64,000 bases of DNA from Bacteroides ihuae (GTDB lineage Bacteria; Bacteroidota; Bacteroidia; Bacteroidales; Bacteroidaceae), in assembly GCF_900104585.1 (NCBI RefSeq), contig NZ_FNVX01000004.1, forward strand, positions 620,001-684,000, written 5' to 3'. Below, in pieces: positions 25,051 through 34,764 of this stretch. The translations under genes were made by a program, and so were the position numbers. Position 1 is the first letter of the stretch, and each line of letters begins with the position of its first letter. The notes beneath the pieces were generated by a model, which worked only from the letters and a program-made list of their open reading frames with translations, was not told where the DNA came from and ran no database searches.

Positions 25051-27339
25051 ATGAACAAAATCGTCAACAAAGAGCATTTCTCGGAAAAGGTTTTTAAACT
25101 AGAGATTGAAGCTCCACTTATCGCAAAAGCACGCAAAGCAGGTCATTTCGTTATTGTTCGCGTTGGAGAAAAGGGCGAACGTATGCCTTTGACCATCGCC
25201 GGAGCAAATATTGCTAAAGGCACCATTACCTTAGTAGTTCAGGAAGTTGGCCTTTCGTCCATCCGCTTATGCGAATTGAATGAAGGAGACTACATCACAG
25301 ATGTAGTTGGACCATTGGGACAAGCCACACACATTGAAAACTTCGGAACAGTAGTCTGTGCCGGCGGAGGTGTGGGCATCGCTCCTATGTTACCCATCGT
25401 ACAGGCACTTAAAGCTGCAGGCAACCGTGTGATAACGGTACTCGCAGGACGTTCCAAAGAACTGATTATTCTGGAAAATGAAATACGTGAAAGCTCGGAC
25501 GAAGTTATTATAATGACCGATGATGGTTCTTACGGCCGCAAAGGCTTAGTAACTGAAGGAGTAGAAGAGGTGATTAAACGTGAGAAAGTAAACAAATGTT
25601 TTGCCATTGGCCCTGCCATCATGATGAAGTTTGTATGCTTACTTACGAAGAAATATGAAATACCAACGGATGTATCACTCAACACCATCATGGTAGACGG
25701 TACCGGTATGTGTGGCGCCTGCCGCATCACTGTGGGAGGAAAAACCCGGTTTGTATGCGTGGACGGACCGGAATTTGATGGACATCAGGTAGACTTTGAT
25801 GAGATGCTGAAACGCATGAGCGCTTTCAAAAGCATCGAACGCGAAGAGATGAATAAGCTGGCAACAACATGTGAAGCAGTTAAGGTTATAGATGAAAACG
25901 GACGAACAGCTCCATGGCGCGAGGAATTGCGTAAAGCTGTTAAGGCTAAAGAACGTGCCGATATTCCACGTGTTAAGATGAATGAACTCGATGCAGAGTA
26001 TCGCTCTCATAGCCGCAAAGAAGAGGTGAACCAGGGACTTACTGCGGAGCAGGCGGTTATTGAAGCCAAGCGTTGCTTAGACTGTGCCAACCCGGGATGT
26101 ATGGCGGGTTGTCCGGTAGGAATTGACATTCCTCAATTCATTAAAAATATCGAACGCGGAGAATTCCTTGAAGCTGCCAAGACGCTAAAAGAAACCAGTG
26201 CGCTGCCTGCAGTATGCGGCCGTGTATGTCCACAAGAGAAACAGTGCGAATCTAAATGTATCCACCTAAAGATGGGGAAAGAAGCTGTTGCCATTGGCCA
26301 TCTGGAACGTTTCGCAGCCGATTATGAACGTGAAAGCGGACAGATATCCGTACCTGCCATTGGAAAGAAGAACGGTATAAAGATAGCGGTTGTAGGTTCC
26401 GGACCTGCGGGTTTGGCCTTTGCCGGAGATATGGCAAAATATGGCTATGACGTAACTGTATTTGAGGCACTCCATGAGATAGGTGGTGTGTTGAAGTATG
26501 GTATCCCTGAATTCCGCCTGCCAAACAAGATTGTTGATGTGGAGATAGACAACCTCTCAAAGATGGGAGTAAACTTCGTAAAGGACTGTATTGTGGGTAA
26601 AACAATCAGTGTGGAAGATTTGCAAGAAGAGGGTTTCAAGGCTTTCTTCGTGGCTTCGGGTGCAGGCTTACCTAACTTTATGGATATTCCGGGCGAGAAC
26701 TCCATCAACGTGATGTCGTCTAACGAATACCTGACGCGCGTAAATTTAATGGATGCCGCCAGTCCAGACTCTGATACTCCGGTTTCTTTGGGCACAAACG
26801 TTGCCGTAATTGGCGGAGGAAATACAGCAATGGACTCTGTTCGTACAGCTAAACGCCTGGGTGCAGAAAGAGCGATCATCATTTATCGCCGTTCGGAAGA
26901 AGAAATGCCGGCACGCTTGGAAGAGGTGAAACATGCCAAAGAAGAAGGAATAGAATTCCTCACGTTGCACAACCCTATCGAATATCTGGCCGATGAACTG
27001 GGGCGGGTAAAGCAAGTGGTTTTGCAAAAAATGGAACTTGGCGAACCGGATGCTTCGGGCAGACGTAGCCCCATCGCTATTCCGGGAGCAACTGAAACAA
27101 TCGACATCGACTTGGCCATTGTCAGTGTAGGCGTATCGCCCAACCCTATTGTGCCTAGTTCCATCAAGGGACTCGAAGTGGGCCGCCGAGGAACCATCAC
27201 AGTGAACGATGATATGCAATCGTCCATTCCGATGATTTATGCCGGAGGCGACATTGTAAGAGGTGGAGCAACGGTTATTCTTGCTATGGGCGACGGGCGC
27301 AAAGCTGCCGCTGCCATGAACATGCAATTGAAGAAATAG
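25051..27339 (+). CDS. NfnA-NfnB-like flavoprotein fusion (DHODB subunit + GltA-like)
   Basis: A 762-residue fusion. Residues about 1-285 are a ferredoxin-NADP-reductase-type domain (FAD, NAD) ending in a 2Fe-2S site (GTGMCGACRIT, about 217-227, then FVC). Residues about 290-762 are the GltD/GltA-like part: two 4Fe-4S cysteine groups (CLDCANPGCMAGCP, about 340; CGRVCPQEKQCESKC, about 388), an FAD loop (VGSGPAGLAFAG, about 450) and an NADP loop (IGGGNTAMDSV, about 589). Annotations often call this glutamate synthase, but the domain order is that of NfnAB, the electron-bifurcating NADH-dependent ferredoxin:NADP oxidoreductase. Which activity it has is inference; no glutaminase or FMN domain is present. 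Confidence 0.85.
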   Translation: MNKIVNKEHFSEKVFKLEIEAPLIAKARKAGHFVIVRVGEKGERMPLTIAGANIAKGTITLVVQEVGLSSIRLCELNEGDYITDVVGPLGQATHIENFGTVVCAGGGVGIAPMLPIVQALKAAGNRVITVLAGRSKELIILENEIRESSDEVIIMTDDGSYGRKGLVTEGVEEVIKREKVNKCFAIGPAIMMKFVCLLTKKYEIPTDVSLNTIMVDGTGMCGACRITVGGKTRFVCVDGPEFDGHQVDFDEMLKRMSAFKSIEREEMNKLATTCEAVKVIDENGRTAPWREELRKAVKAKERADIPRVKMNELDAEYRSHSRKEEVNQGLTAEQAVIEAKRCLDCANPGCMAGCPVGIDIPQFIKNIERGEFLEAAKTLKETSALPAVCGRVCPQEKQCESKCIHLKMGKEAVAIGHLERFAADYERESGQISVPAIGKKNGIKIAVVGSGPAGLAFAGDMAKYGYDVTVFEALHEIGGVLKYGIPEFRLPNKIVDVEIDNLSKMGVNFVKDCIVGKTISVEDLQEEGFKAFFVASGAGLPNFMDIPGENSINVMSSNEYLTRVNLMDAASPDSDTPVSLGTNVAVIGGGNTAMDSVRTAKRLGAERAIIIYRRSEEEMPARLEEVKHAKEEGIEFLTLHNPIEYLADELGRVKQVVLQKMELGEPDASGRRSPIAIPGATETIDIDLAIVSVGVSPNPIVPSSIKGLEVGRRGTITVNDDMQSSIPMIYAGGDIVRGGATVILAMGDGRKAAAAMNMQLKK

Positions 27340-27381
27340 CAGTTTCTTAATCCAAACATGTAAATATATAGCACCTAGCCC

Positions 27382-27511
27382 TACAGGCCTTCTGAGAGGG
27401 GTTTGGTGAACTAGTTACTTCACTGCGGTGAACTAACTAGTTCAGCGTGGTTAACTAACTAGTTCACCACGCTGAAGTTATATGATCAACAAAACTAGGT
27501 CTATTTGTAAA
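27382..27511 (+). repeat. 130-nt modular palindromic repeat, copy 2
   Basis: Same flanks and length as 657-786. Modules occupy 27415-27436, 27437-27458 and 27459-27480; the hairpin is at 27441-27476. The left flank begins 42 nt after the fusion gene's stop, and ATGT again lies 24 nt before it (27358). It lies between convergent genes, ahead of a separate terminator. Confidence 0.85.
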
Positions 27512-27527
27512 GATAGCTAACCGTCAA

Positions 27528-27563
27528 ACAAAAAGCTCTGCCAATAATGGCAGAGCTTTTTGT
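27528..27563. terminator. bidirectional terminator between the Nfn fusion and panD
   Basis: A 16-bp perfect stem (ACAAAAAGCTCTGCCA and its complement) with a 4-nt loop. A and T runs on both sides make it work either way. Confidence 0.9.
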
Positions 27564-27582
27564 TTATATCAATCGGGTCAAA

Positions 27583-27936
27583 TCACTTTACGACACTATT
27601 CGTTTGTGGATCCGGAAAGATCACAATAGGTTTAAACGACTTAGCCTCATCAAAGTCCATCAAGGCATACGACATGATAATCACAATATCATCAGGTTGT
27701 ACCTTGCGTGCGGCAGCACCATTCAGGCAAATCATGCCCGAGCCTCGCTCACCTTTAATCACATACGTTTCAAAGCGTTCACCGTTATTATTATCTACGA
27801 TATGCACCTTCTCACCTGCAATCATATTGGCAGCATCCATCAGATTCTCGTCAATCGTTATGCTACCCATATAGTTCAGATTGGCTTCTGTAACACGAGC
27901 GCAATGAATTTTCGATTTCAACACTTCAATCATCAT
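27583..27936 (-). CDS. panD: aspartate 1-decarboxylase
   Basis: A 117-residue pyruvoyl enzyme making beta-alanine from aspartate for pantothenate. The proenzyme self-cleaves between Gly24 and Ser25 (NYMGSITID); both residues are there, as is Lys9 near the active site. The start at 27936 ([11 protein letters not shown]) is the usual N-terminus with one extra Met. Placed 21 nt after panC on the same strand, so the two steps that join pantoate and beta-alanine are one operon. Confidence 0.97.
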   Translation of the reverse strand: MMIEVLKSKIHCARVTEANLNYMGSITIDENLMDAANMIAGEKVHIVDNNNGERFETYVIKGERGSGMICLNGAAARKVQPDDIVIIMSYALMDFDEAKSFKPIVIFPDPQTNSVVK

Positions 27937-27957
27937 AAGGTCTGGTCCATTTTTAAA

Positions 27958-28806
27958 TTAAACTTCTTTGTACTTTACATTATCAATCAGGCGTATTTCA
28001 CCGCTGAAAACCGTAATGCATCCTACCACATAGGACGTTTCTTCCCAGCTATTAACCCGCTGTAGCGTGTTTCCATCTACTATTTCAAAGTATTCCAAGC
28101 GTAGGCCCGGTTCTGCTGAAATAGCATCTTCCACAAACTGTTGCGTTTCGCTCACACTGTGAGTGGCTGCAAAGGTACGACTTTTAAATAATGTCTGGGA
28201 TATTTTTAAAGCCTTTTCGCGTTCCAAAACCGAAAGACGTGCATTACGACTACTCAAAGCCAATCCATCTTCTTCACGAATAATAGGACATCCCACGATT
28301 TGGAGTGGATAATGCAATTGTTTCACCATCTCACGAATAATAGCCAACTGCTGAAAATCCTTCTCACCAAAGTAAGCCCTGTCAGGCTGCACAGCGTCGA
28401 ACAGCTTACTCACAATTTGGCACACACCATTAAAATGTCCGGGACGAAAAGCCCCCTCCATTACTGTGTCTAACGGAGCAAAGCTAAATTTTCGATCATC
28501 CTGTTCCGGATACATCTCCTCTACCGAGGGGGCAAAAGCAAAAGAAGCTCCGTTAGCCTCAAGCAATTCGCAGTCGGCATCCAATGTACGAGGATATTTT
28601 ATCAGATCATTCTTATCGTTAAACTGGGTAGGATTTACAAAAACACTAATCACAGTCACATCATTTTGGGCTACACTGCGCTTCACCAGAGATGCATGTC
28701 CCGCATGCAAAGCTCCCATAGTGGGCACCAGTCCCACCTTTTTACCTTGGGCCTTTAAAACTGATAGCTCAGCTTGCAAACCCTTGATAGTATGTATTAC
28801 TTTCAT
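27958..28806 (-). CDS. panC: pantothenate synthetase (pantoate--beta-alanine ligase)
   Basis: A 282-residue enzyme of the nucleotidyltransferase fold, making pantothenate from pantoate, beta-alanine and ATP. The HIGH-like motif is [15 protein letters not shown] (about 27-41), the KMSKS-like region is [10 protein letters not shown] (about 183-192), and FGEKDFQQL (about 148-156) is intact. Length is normal. First gene of panC-panD. The 249 nt before it, shared with the divergent glycogen-synthase-like gene, have no clear minus-strand -7 box. Confidence 0.97.
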   Translation of the reverse strand: MKVIHTIKGLQAELSVLKAQGKKVGLVPTMGALHAGHASLVKRSVAQNDVTVISVFVNPTQFNDKNDLIKYPRTLDADCELLEANGASFAFAPSVEEMYPEQDDRKFSFAPLDTVMEGAFRPGHFNGVCQIVSKLFDAVQPDRAYFGEKDFQQLAIIREMVKQLHYPLQIVGCPIIREEDGLALSSRNARLSVLEREKALKISQTLFKSRTFAATHSVSETQQFVEDAISAEPGLRLEYFEIVDGNTLQRVNSWEETSYVVGCITVFSGEIRLIDNVKYKEV

Positions 28807-29019
28807 TTGAATTAGTTTATAACACTTTTGTTATTTAAAAAAAACTGTGCAAAATAAACCATTATTTACCACATAACGAAGGAATATCACAAATTAATGC
28901 AATGGCTATAACATTAGCGAAGCGCATGCTCAAACATTTAAAACCTGATTATCAACAGCTTAACATATTATAGAGAATTATAGAATGTAATTACTTGCAT
29001 TAATGCGCTTTTTTTTTTA

Positions 29020-29027
29020 TATCTTTG
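29020..29027 (+). promoter_or_regulatory. promoter of the short glycogen-synthase-like gene
   Basis: TATCTTTG, with TTG 22 nt further upstream (28995-28997), slightly wider than ideal. Confidence 0.6.
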
Positions 29028-29055
29028 CAGAATATTTACGAGAACGATTGTTATT

Positions 29056-29877
29056 ATGGCAAAGGCTAATAAAGTTTTATTTATTACACAAGAAATTACT
29101 CCTTACGTTGCGGAATCAGAAATGGCCAATGTAGGAAGACATCTACCACAAGCGATTCAAGAGAAAGGCCGAGAAATCAGAACTTTCATGCCGAAATGGG
29201 GGAACATCAACGAACGCAGAAATCAACTACACGAAGTGATTCGGCTCTCAGGTATGAACTTAATCATAGACGATACTGACCACCCGCTTATCATTAAAGT
29301 AGCCTCGATACAATCAGCGCGTATGCAAGTCTATTTCATCGACAACGATGACTATTTTCAAAATAAACTACAAACAGCTGACGAAAACGGACAAGAGTAT
29401 GAAGACAATGACAGCCGGGCAATATTCTATGCCCGCGGTGTATTGGAAACAGTGAAAAAATTACGATGGACTCCGGATGTAATTCATTGTCACGGATGGA
29501 TGTCTGCACTGGCTCCACTATATATTAAGAAAGCTTATAAAGATGAGCCTTCTTTTAGAGATGCCAAAGTAGTATTTTCTATTTATGAGGATGACTTCAA
29601 AAATAAATTCAAAAACGACTTTGCCACACAACTACTCCTGAAAGACATTAATCAAGAAGATATTAAAACATTAGATGGACAGGTAGACTATACCATGCTA
29701 ATGAAATTGGCTATTGATTACTCCGATGGCGTTATTCAAAATAGCGAAAACGTGAATCAAGACGCTATAGACTACGCACGACAAACAGGCAAACCTGTGT
29801 TGGATTATCAAGCTACAGAAGCTTATCCTGAAGCTTGCAATGATTTCTACGATAAGATATGGGAAATGCCTAAATAG
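29056..29877 (+). CDS. GT5 glycogen/starch synthase N-terminal domain only, likely non-catalytic
   Basis: A 273-residue protein that matches the N-terminal Rossmann domain of bacterial glycogen synthase (GlgA): KVLFITQEITPYV at the start, WTPDVIHCHGWMSALAPLYI about 135-154. The usual enzyme is about 480 residues; the whole C-terminal nucleotide-binding domain is missing here. The sugar-nucleotide motif KxGGL after EITPY is replaced by AESEMANVGR. So it should not be an active transferase. Bacteroidota commonly encode such short copies near panC. It may be a regulatory or scaffold protein for glycogen; this is inference. The gene has its own promoter and a strong terminator, so it is not simply a broken gene. 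Confidence 0.85.
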   Translation: MAKANKVLFITQEITPYVAESEMANVGRHLPQAIQEKGREIRTFMPKWGNINERRNQLHEVIRLSGMNLIIDDTDHPLIIKVASIQSARMQVYFIDNDDYFQNKLQTADENGQEYEDNDSRAIFYARGVLETVKKLRWTPDVIHCHGWMSALAPLYIKKAYKDEPSFRDAKVVFSIYEDDFKNKFKNDFATQLLLKDINQEDIKTLDGQVDYTMLMKLAIDYSDGVIQNSENVNQDAIDYARQTGKPVLDYQATEAYPEACNDFYDKIWEMPK

Positions 29878-29890
29878 ATAAAAAAATTAT

Positions 29891-29942
29891 ATAAAAAGAA
29901 GGCTCTCAAATGGTTTGTATCATTTGAGAGCCTTCTTTTTAT
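29891..29942. terminator. bidirectional terminator, 22-bp stem
   Basis: A perfect stem 29891-29912 / 29921-29942 with an 8-nt loop, between convergent genes. Confidence 0.92.
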
Positions 29943-29957
29943 CCTATAAGTGGAAAA

Positions 29958-31355
29958 CTATTTCTCAACCTTCTTAGCAGGAGCTTTTTTCGTAGAAGCT
30001 TTCTTTGTAGAAGCGGATTTTCCAGAAGCAACAGCTTTAGGAGCAACAGGAACAACCTCTTTAGGTTCAAGTGCCTTAACCCGTAAACGTTCCAACTCTT
30101 TATGCAAATCGGCAAGCTCATCTCCTTGATTCCTAATAGTAGTAAGCAATGAATTCAACTCTTCATTATCTATATCCTCAGGATAGAGAGAATTCACGCG
30201 GTTGATAAAGTCGCCAAGAATATTCATGTAATTAGTGAATGCATCATAAGCAGAATCATAGATTCCCCGATAGAGAGCAATATCCGTATTCTTTGTAGTC
30301 ATAAAACGGAAGTTATTGCTAGCCTGCAAATAATCCCAATCTTGCTTAATACGACGATCATCACAAAGATAGACACGTTCGGCTACACTATACAGTTTAT
30401 TGAACGCTTCACGTTGGAGCACATTGCCCAACCACGGAGTGACATCTCTTTCCTCATTGACCCAAGATATTGGATCCGGAACATCTATTTGAGATACAGA
30501 CTTCGACTTCGTTACGATTTCGGTTGGAGTAGAGAAAGTAATCCCTTTCGCCTTTGCGCAAGCAGGAAGTGCCTTCAAAAACTCTAAGACATTGGAAGAC
30601 AATGGCTGAGACATTCCCAAGGAGCATAGCTCCATAAAGATGTTGATCACCTGCTCATCTTGTGGCAAAGCGTCTATCCAATTGATATAAGTATCGGCAA
30701 ACAAAGGATATTCGCTCCACTCAGAGTTAGAGAAACGCAAACCAATATCATCCGATAGTTTAATATCGCGCAACAACAGTTTAAGGTTGGGTGCTTTGCT
30801 ACAATGATACATATAATGAGGACTCTTCCAGCCTAGTATATATTTTGCTCCTTCCGTTAGCATTCCTTTAAATCCCATACCAGCTACAGACGCTCCTATC
30901 TCATCGGAATAAATAAGACTTGAATTACGGAAGACCTTAGGAGCCTTGCCAAATACTTGCTTTATTTTCTTGCTTTGGCGCATCACTTCCTCTTTAAAGC
31001 ATTCTTCATTGACCAAAGACGATAAACCATGAGAGTAAGGTTCCGCTAAAAATTCACAGCAGCCCGTATCATTCAACTGATGAAGTAGATCAATCACTCC
31101 GGGCGCATGTATTTCAAGTTGTTCCAAAGCGACTCCCGAAATGGAAAGAGCGACCTTGAATGCACCATCTGAGCTCTTCACCATCTCATTCAACGCACTC
31201 AACGCGGGAATGTAAGAACGTTCGGCTACCTCATTAATACTTACTTCATTGGTGTAATCATCATAATAATAATGATCCTTACCTATATCGAAAAAACGAT
31301 AGCGTTTCAGATGGATAATCTGATGTATCTCAAAATAAAGACAGATTGTTCTCAT
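29958..31355 (-). CDS. GH57 family alpha-amylase-like hydrolase
   Basis: A 465-residue cytoplasmic glycoside hydrolase of family 57. The family's first motif is EIHQIIHLKRY (about 9-19). CEFLAEPYSHGLSS (about 96-109) holds the likely nucleophile Glu, and FRNSSLIYSDEIG (about 141-153) the likely acid Asp. A coiled-coil-like stretch (about 405-435) is followed by an Ala/Lys/Ser/Thr tail ending KKASTKKAPAKKVEK, like histone H1 tails. The operon is debranching enzyme, glycosyltransferase, amylase, with 11- and 18-nt gaps. So it should act on glycogen or maltodextrin. Last gene of the operon. Confidence 0.92.
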   Translation of the reverse strand: MRTICLYFEIHQIIHLKRYRFFDIGKDHYYYDDYTNEVSINEVAERSYIPALSALNEMVKSSDGAFKVALSISGVALEQLEIHAPGVIDLLHQLNDTGCCEFLAEPYSHGLSSLVNEECFKEEVMRQSKKIKQVFGKAPKVFRNSSLIYSDEIGASVAGMGFKGMLTEGAKYILGWKSPHYMYHCSKAPNLKLLLRDIKLSDDIGLRFSNSEWSEYPLFADTYINWIDALPQDEQVINIFMELCSLGMSQPLSSNVLEFLKALPACAKAKGITFSTPTEIVTKSKSVSQIDVPDPISWVNEERDVTPWLGNVLQREAFNKLYSVAERVYLCDDRRIKQDWDYLQASNNFRFMTTKNTDIALYRGIYDSAYDAFTNYMNILGDFINRVNSLYPEDIDNEELNSLLTTIRNQGDELADLHKELERLRVKALEPKEVVPVAPKAVASGKSASTKKASTKKAPAKKVEK

Positions 31356-31373
31356 ATCTATACTGTTTCTTTG

Positions 31374-32642
31374 TTATCTATATTGCTTCAAAACTTCATC
31401 GTAAATGCTACGAACTTTATAGCCTACGTTCTCCCACTTAATCTGGTCTACTTCCTTTTTGCCCTCATCTCGAAGATATTCATACAGAGATTGATAGGTG
31501 CAAATAGAATAAATAGCATCTGCCATGGCTTGAATATCCCAATAATCGGTCTTGATACATTTATCAAGTATTTCGGCACAGCCTGACTGTTTGGATATGA
31601 TAGTAGGCACACTACATTGCATCGCCTCAAGCGGAGAAATACCAAAAGGCTCGGACACGGAAGGCATAATGTAAACATCACTTGCCTTCAACACTTCATA
31701 TACCTGATCTCCCTTCATAAATCCCGGAAAATGAAAACGATCGGCAATGCCTCGCTCGGCCACCAAACGAATCATCTGATTCATCATATCTCCATTACCT
31801 GCCATCACAAAGCGAACGTTCCGAGTTCGTTTAAGCACCATAGAAGCAGCCTCCACAAAATATTCCGGTCCCTTCTGCATCGTAATTCGCCCTAAAAAAG
31901 TAACAACCTTTTCTCGCGGATTCTTGTTGGGAACAATATCCATTATTTCTTGAGACAGCGGAGAAACAGCATTATGAACTGTAGTAACCTTTCTCGGGTC
32001 CTGAAAATATTTATTAATCACCGTTTGTCGGGTCAGTTCGCTCACGCACATAATGTGATCTGCCTGATCCATTCCATTTTTCTCTATAGCATATACCGTC
32101 GGATTCACATTACCCCGACTACGATCAAAGTCAGTAGCATGCACATGGATCACTAATGGTTTCCCAGTGACCTGCTTAGCATGAATCCCGGCCGGATAAG
32201 TGAGCCAGTCGTGAGAGTGAATAATATCAAATGACTGTTGACGCGCCACCACGCCGGCAACAATAGAGTAGTTGTTAATCTCTTCATACAGATTGTCAGG
32301 ATAACGGCCGGAGAACTCTATGCATCCCAAATCATTGGTATACAGATAGTTGAAATCAGCATAAATATGATCACGCAAGTCATAATACAACTGCGGATCC
32401 ATGCAAAATCCAATCCGACTTTTGACCTGATCCCAATTGACATTCCTCCAAACTACCGGAGTGCTATTCATTCCTATTATTTTCAGAAAACTCTTGTCCT
32501 CATCTCCCCAAGGTTTAGGTATGCAAAAAGTTATATCCATATCCTCTTGCATAGCCATACCTTTGGTCAAACCATAGCTGGCTGTTCCTAATCCTCCTAA
32601 AATATGAGGGGGGAATTCCCATCCAAACATTAAAACCTTCAT
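31374..32642 (-). CDS. GT4-type glycosyltransferase, likely glycogen synthase
   Basis: A 422-residue GT-B glycosyltransferase. The N-terminus KVLMFGWEFPPHILGGLGTA (about 2-21) has the GGLG sugar-acceptor loop that the short GT5 protein lacks. The ExxxxxxxE motif is EPFGISPLEAMQCSVP (about 337-352), with both glutamates. It belongs to the glycogen synthase-like GT4/GT3 relatives of Bacteroidota and probably elongates alpha-1,4-glucan using a nucleotide-glucose. It stands between a debranching enzyme and a GH57 hydrolase, which supports glycogen over envelope polysaccharide. Confidence 0.88.
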   Translation of the reverse strand: MKVLMFGWEFPPHILGGLGTASYGLTKGMAMQEDMDITFCIPKPWGDEDKSFLKIIGMNSTPVVWRNVNWDQVKSRIGFCMDPQLYYDLRDHIYADFNYLYTNDLGCIEFSGRYPDNLYEEINNYSIVAGVVARQQSFDIIHSHDWLTYPAGIHAKQVTGKPLVIHVHATDFDRSRGNVNPTVYAIEKNGMDQADHIMCVSELTRQTVINKYFQDPRKVTTVHNAVSPLSQEIMDIVPNKNPREKVVTFLGRITMQKGPEYFVEAASMVLKRTRNVRFVMAGNGDMMNQMIRLVAERGIADRFHFPGFMKGDQVYEVLKASDVYIMPSVSEPFGISPLEAMQCSVPTIISKQSGCAEILDKCIKTDYWDIQAMADAIYSICTYQSLYEYLRDEGKKEVDQIKWENVGYKVRSIYDEVLKQYR

Positions 32643-32653
32643 TTTACCCCCTC

Positions 32654-34594
32654 CTATAAATTATATTTAGACAATAGTTTCAGAATACGCAAAATCTCTG
32701 CCACATTCATGGCAAACGACACGGCACCGCGTCCTTTAAATGGTGGGTTACCATCAAACAATTCGGGCAAGGAACCGATACAATGGCTCGTCATCTCATC
32801 CTCAAACCCTATCAGTTGGCGCTCCACGAAAGAGATGCCACTCATCTTATAGATACGCAAATAAGCTTCCATATAAAAGCCCATCAACCAAGGCCAAGCA
32901 GTCCCCTGATGATAAGCACGGTCTCTCTCAATCTGAGTGCCCACATAATTAGGATTATATCCTCCGCTTTTAGGACTCAAACTGCGCAGTCCTTTAGGTG
33001 TAAGCAGTTCTTTAGTAACAATATCAAGTACTTGTTTTTTCTGTACTCTGTCAAGCGGAGAATAATCAAAAGCAACAGTAAAGATCATATTCGGTCGTAC
33101 GCTCCAATCCATCATATTCCCATCCACATAGTCCAGAAGATAGCCGTACTCATTGCGGAAAACATCAACGAAAGAGGTGGCTGTTATCTGAGCCTGCGCA
33201 TCCAACGAATCAGCAAGAACGACATCTCCACCTTCCCGAGACATATCTGCTACAAATCGTAATGCGTTATACCACAATGCATTTACCTCTACAATATATC
33301 CGGTACGCGCTGTAACAGGTCGTCCATCTATTGTAGAGTTCATCCAAGTCACAGCTTTATCAACCCCATTGGTATAAAGCAATCCATTATCGTGAAGGAA
33401 CAAATTATTATGCTTGCGCTGACGAATAAAGTCAATGATTTCCTGAAGCAACTCTCCATATTTGGTGCGGCATTGTTCCCGCGTCGTATCTTTCGCATAT
33501 TGCTGCATAGTCCATACCGCCCATAGCAACACATCAGGATCGTCCATCTCCTCAATCTTGCAATTCATCGGCCGATCATTCATATAATCGCGTATAGCAC
33601 TTTGCGCCGTCTCCATCACATCCTCAAACTCCTCTCTCTCATCCACGGCAAGGGTCAGGCCAGGCAAGGAAACAAACAGATCTCTCGCCCTACATTTAAA
33701 CCAAGGATAACCGGCTAATATATAGTGGCAATCCCCTTGTTTATTGTGAAATTGATGAGCCGAATTCTTCAAACAATGATAAAAACTATCACGAGGAGTA
33801 CGATCCGTCACTTCAAACTCAAAGGTTCGCTTCAATTGATGAGTAGAAGTCTCCGAAATACCCGCAGAGAAAACAACGCTTTCCCCCTTTCTGATATCCA
33901 CTTCAAAATAGCCGGGAACATACAGATCTTCATTGAAATCATATCCCCTCTCCTGTTCCTTGGGATATTCTATTCCTTTGTACCAGTCGGGCACAAAATG
34001 AAATTCGTTCTTCTTATTCAACTGCATATACAACTCAGGATAGCCTGGATACATACACGTCTTGATACCATTTTCTACTTCTTGGTATTCTCTACTTGCT
34101 AAATCATTTTGATGAGTATACTGACGAACACTTCTGAAAGCAAGAAACGGACGCAAACGAAGCTTCGTTGAAGAGTGTGCATCGACTAATGTGTAGCGAA
34201 TTAAAATTCTATTCTCATAATGTACAAAAACTTTTTCCTTTGTCAGAATAACGCCTCCAACACGATATGTAGTCACCGGAACTCTTTCACAATCGAACTC
34301 GCGAATATATTTATGCCCATTCGGACTAAAGTGATTCCCTTGATATTTGTGTAGTCCCAAATTGAATTCTGCACCGTGCTGAACAACCGTTTCATCCAAA
34401 GAAGATAGCAGCACATGATTCTCATCGTCCAGATGAGGAACAGGTATCACCAACAAGCCGTGATATTTTCGTGTGTTGCAATCTACAATCGTTGTACAAT
34501 GATAAGCCCCCGATTTATTCGTCCGAAGAATCTCCCTTAACAAGGATTCTTCTAGATTAATCATAAGAGTCTTGTCAAATCGTAAATAACTCAT
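32654..34594 (-). CDS. glycogen debranching enzyme, GH133 amylo-1,6-glucosidase
   Basis: A 646-residue enzyme. Residues about 1-230 are the N-terminal beta-domain (TNKSGAYHCTTIVDCNTRKY, about 25-44). The rest is an (alpha/alpha)6 barrel: TWMNSTIDGRPVTARTGYIV (about 415-434) with VEVNALWYNAL after it, and AYHQGTAWPWLMG (about 569-581). In many GH133 enzymes the first block reads TWMDA; here Asp is replaced by Asn, at or beside a proposed acid. It should trim alpha-1,6 branches of glycogen. First gene of the minus-strand glycogen operon; the 170 nt before it face the rhomboid gene. Confidence 0.9.
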   Translation of the reverse strand: MSYLRFDKTLMINLEESLLREILRTNKSGAYHCTTIVDCNTRKYHGLLVIPVPHLDDENHVLLSSLDETVVQHGAEFNLGLHKYQGNHFSPNGHKYIREFDCERVPVTTYRVGGVILTKEKVFVHYENRILIRYTLVDAHSSTKLRLRPFLAFRSVRQYTHQNDLASREYQEVENGIKTCMYPGYPELYMQLNKKNEFHFVPDWYKGIEYPKEQERGYDFNEDLYVPGYFEVDIRKGESVVFSAGISETSTHQLKRTFEFEVTDRTPRDSFYHCLKNSAHQFHNKQGDCHYILAGYPWFKCRARDLFVSLPGLTLAVDEREEFEDVMETAQSAIRDYMNDRPMNCKIEEMDDPDVLLWAVWTMQQYAKDTTREQCRTKYGELLQEIIDFIRQRKHNNLFLHDNGLLYTNGVDKAVTWMNSTIDGRPVTARTGYIVEVNALWYNALRFVADMSREGGDVVLADSLDAQAQITATSFVDVFRNEYGYLLDYVDGNMMDWSVRPNMIFTVAFDYSPLDRVQKKQVLDIVTKELLTPKGLRSLSPKSGGYNPNYVGTQIERDRAYHQGTAWPWLMGFYMEAYLRIYKMSGISFVERQLIGFEDEMTSHCIGSLPELFDGNPPFKGRGAVSFAMNVAEILRILKLLSKYNL

Positions 34595-34764
34595 AGTTAT
34601 GCACTATTTAAAGGTTAATGATGTTTTAAAGCCATTCTACAAAACGTATGTATTGCTCAAAAATACAAATTAAAGGAAGAAACAAGAATAAAAAGGCATT
34701 TTATTTTTCGTTTTCACTGTAAATATTCGTAGCATTGTAACGTAATCACAGAAAAAAAGAGAAG

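Noticed and set aside
26746..27327. 193-codon minus-strand frame inside the Nfn-like fusion
   Set aside because: Shadow frame of a well-supported flavoprotein; no start signal or motif.
27547..28065. Plus-strand frame of 172 codons opposite panD/panC
   Set aside because: It is the antisense of clearly recognised panD and panC and has no family signature.
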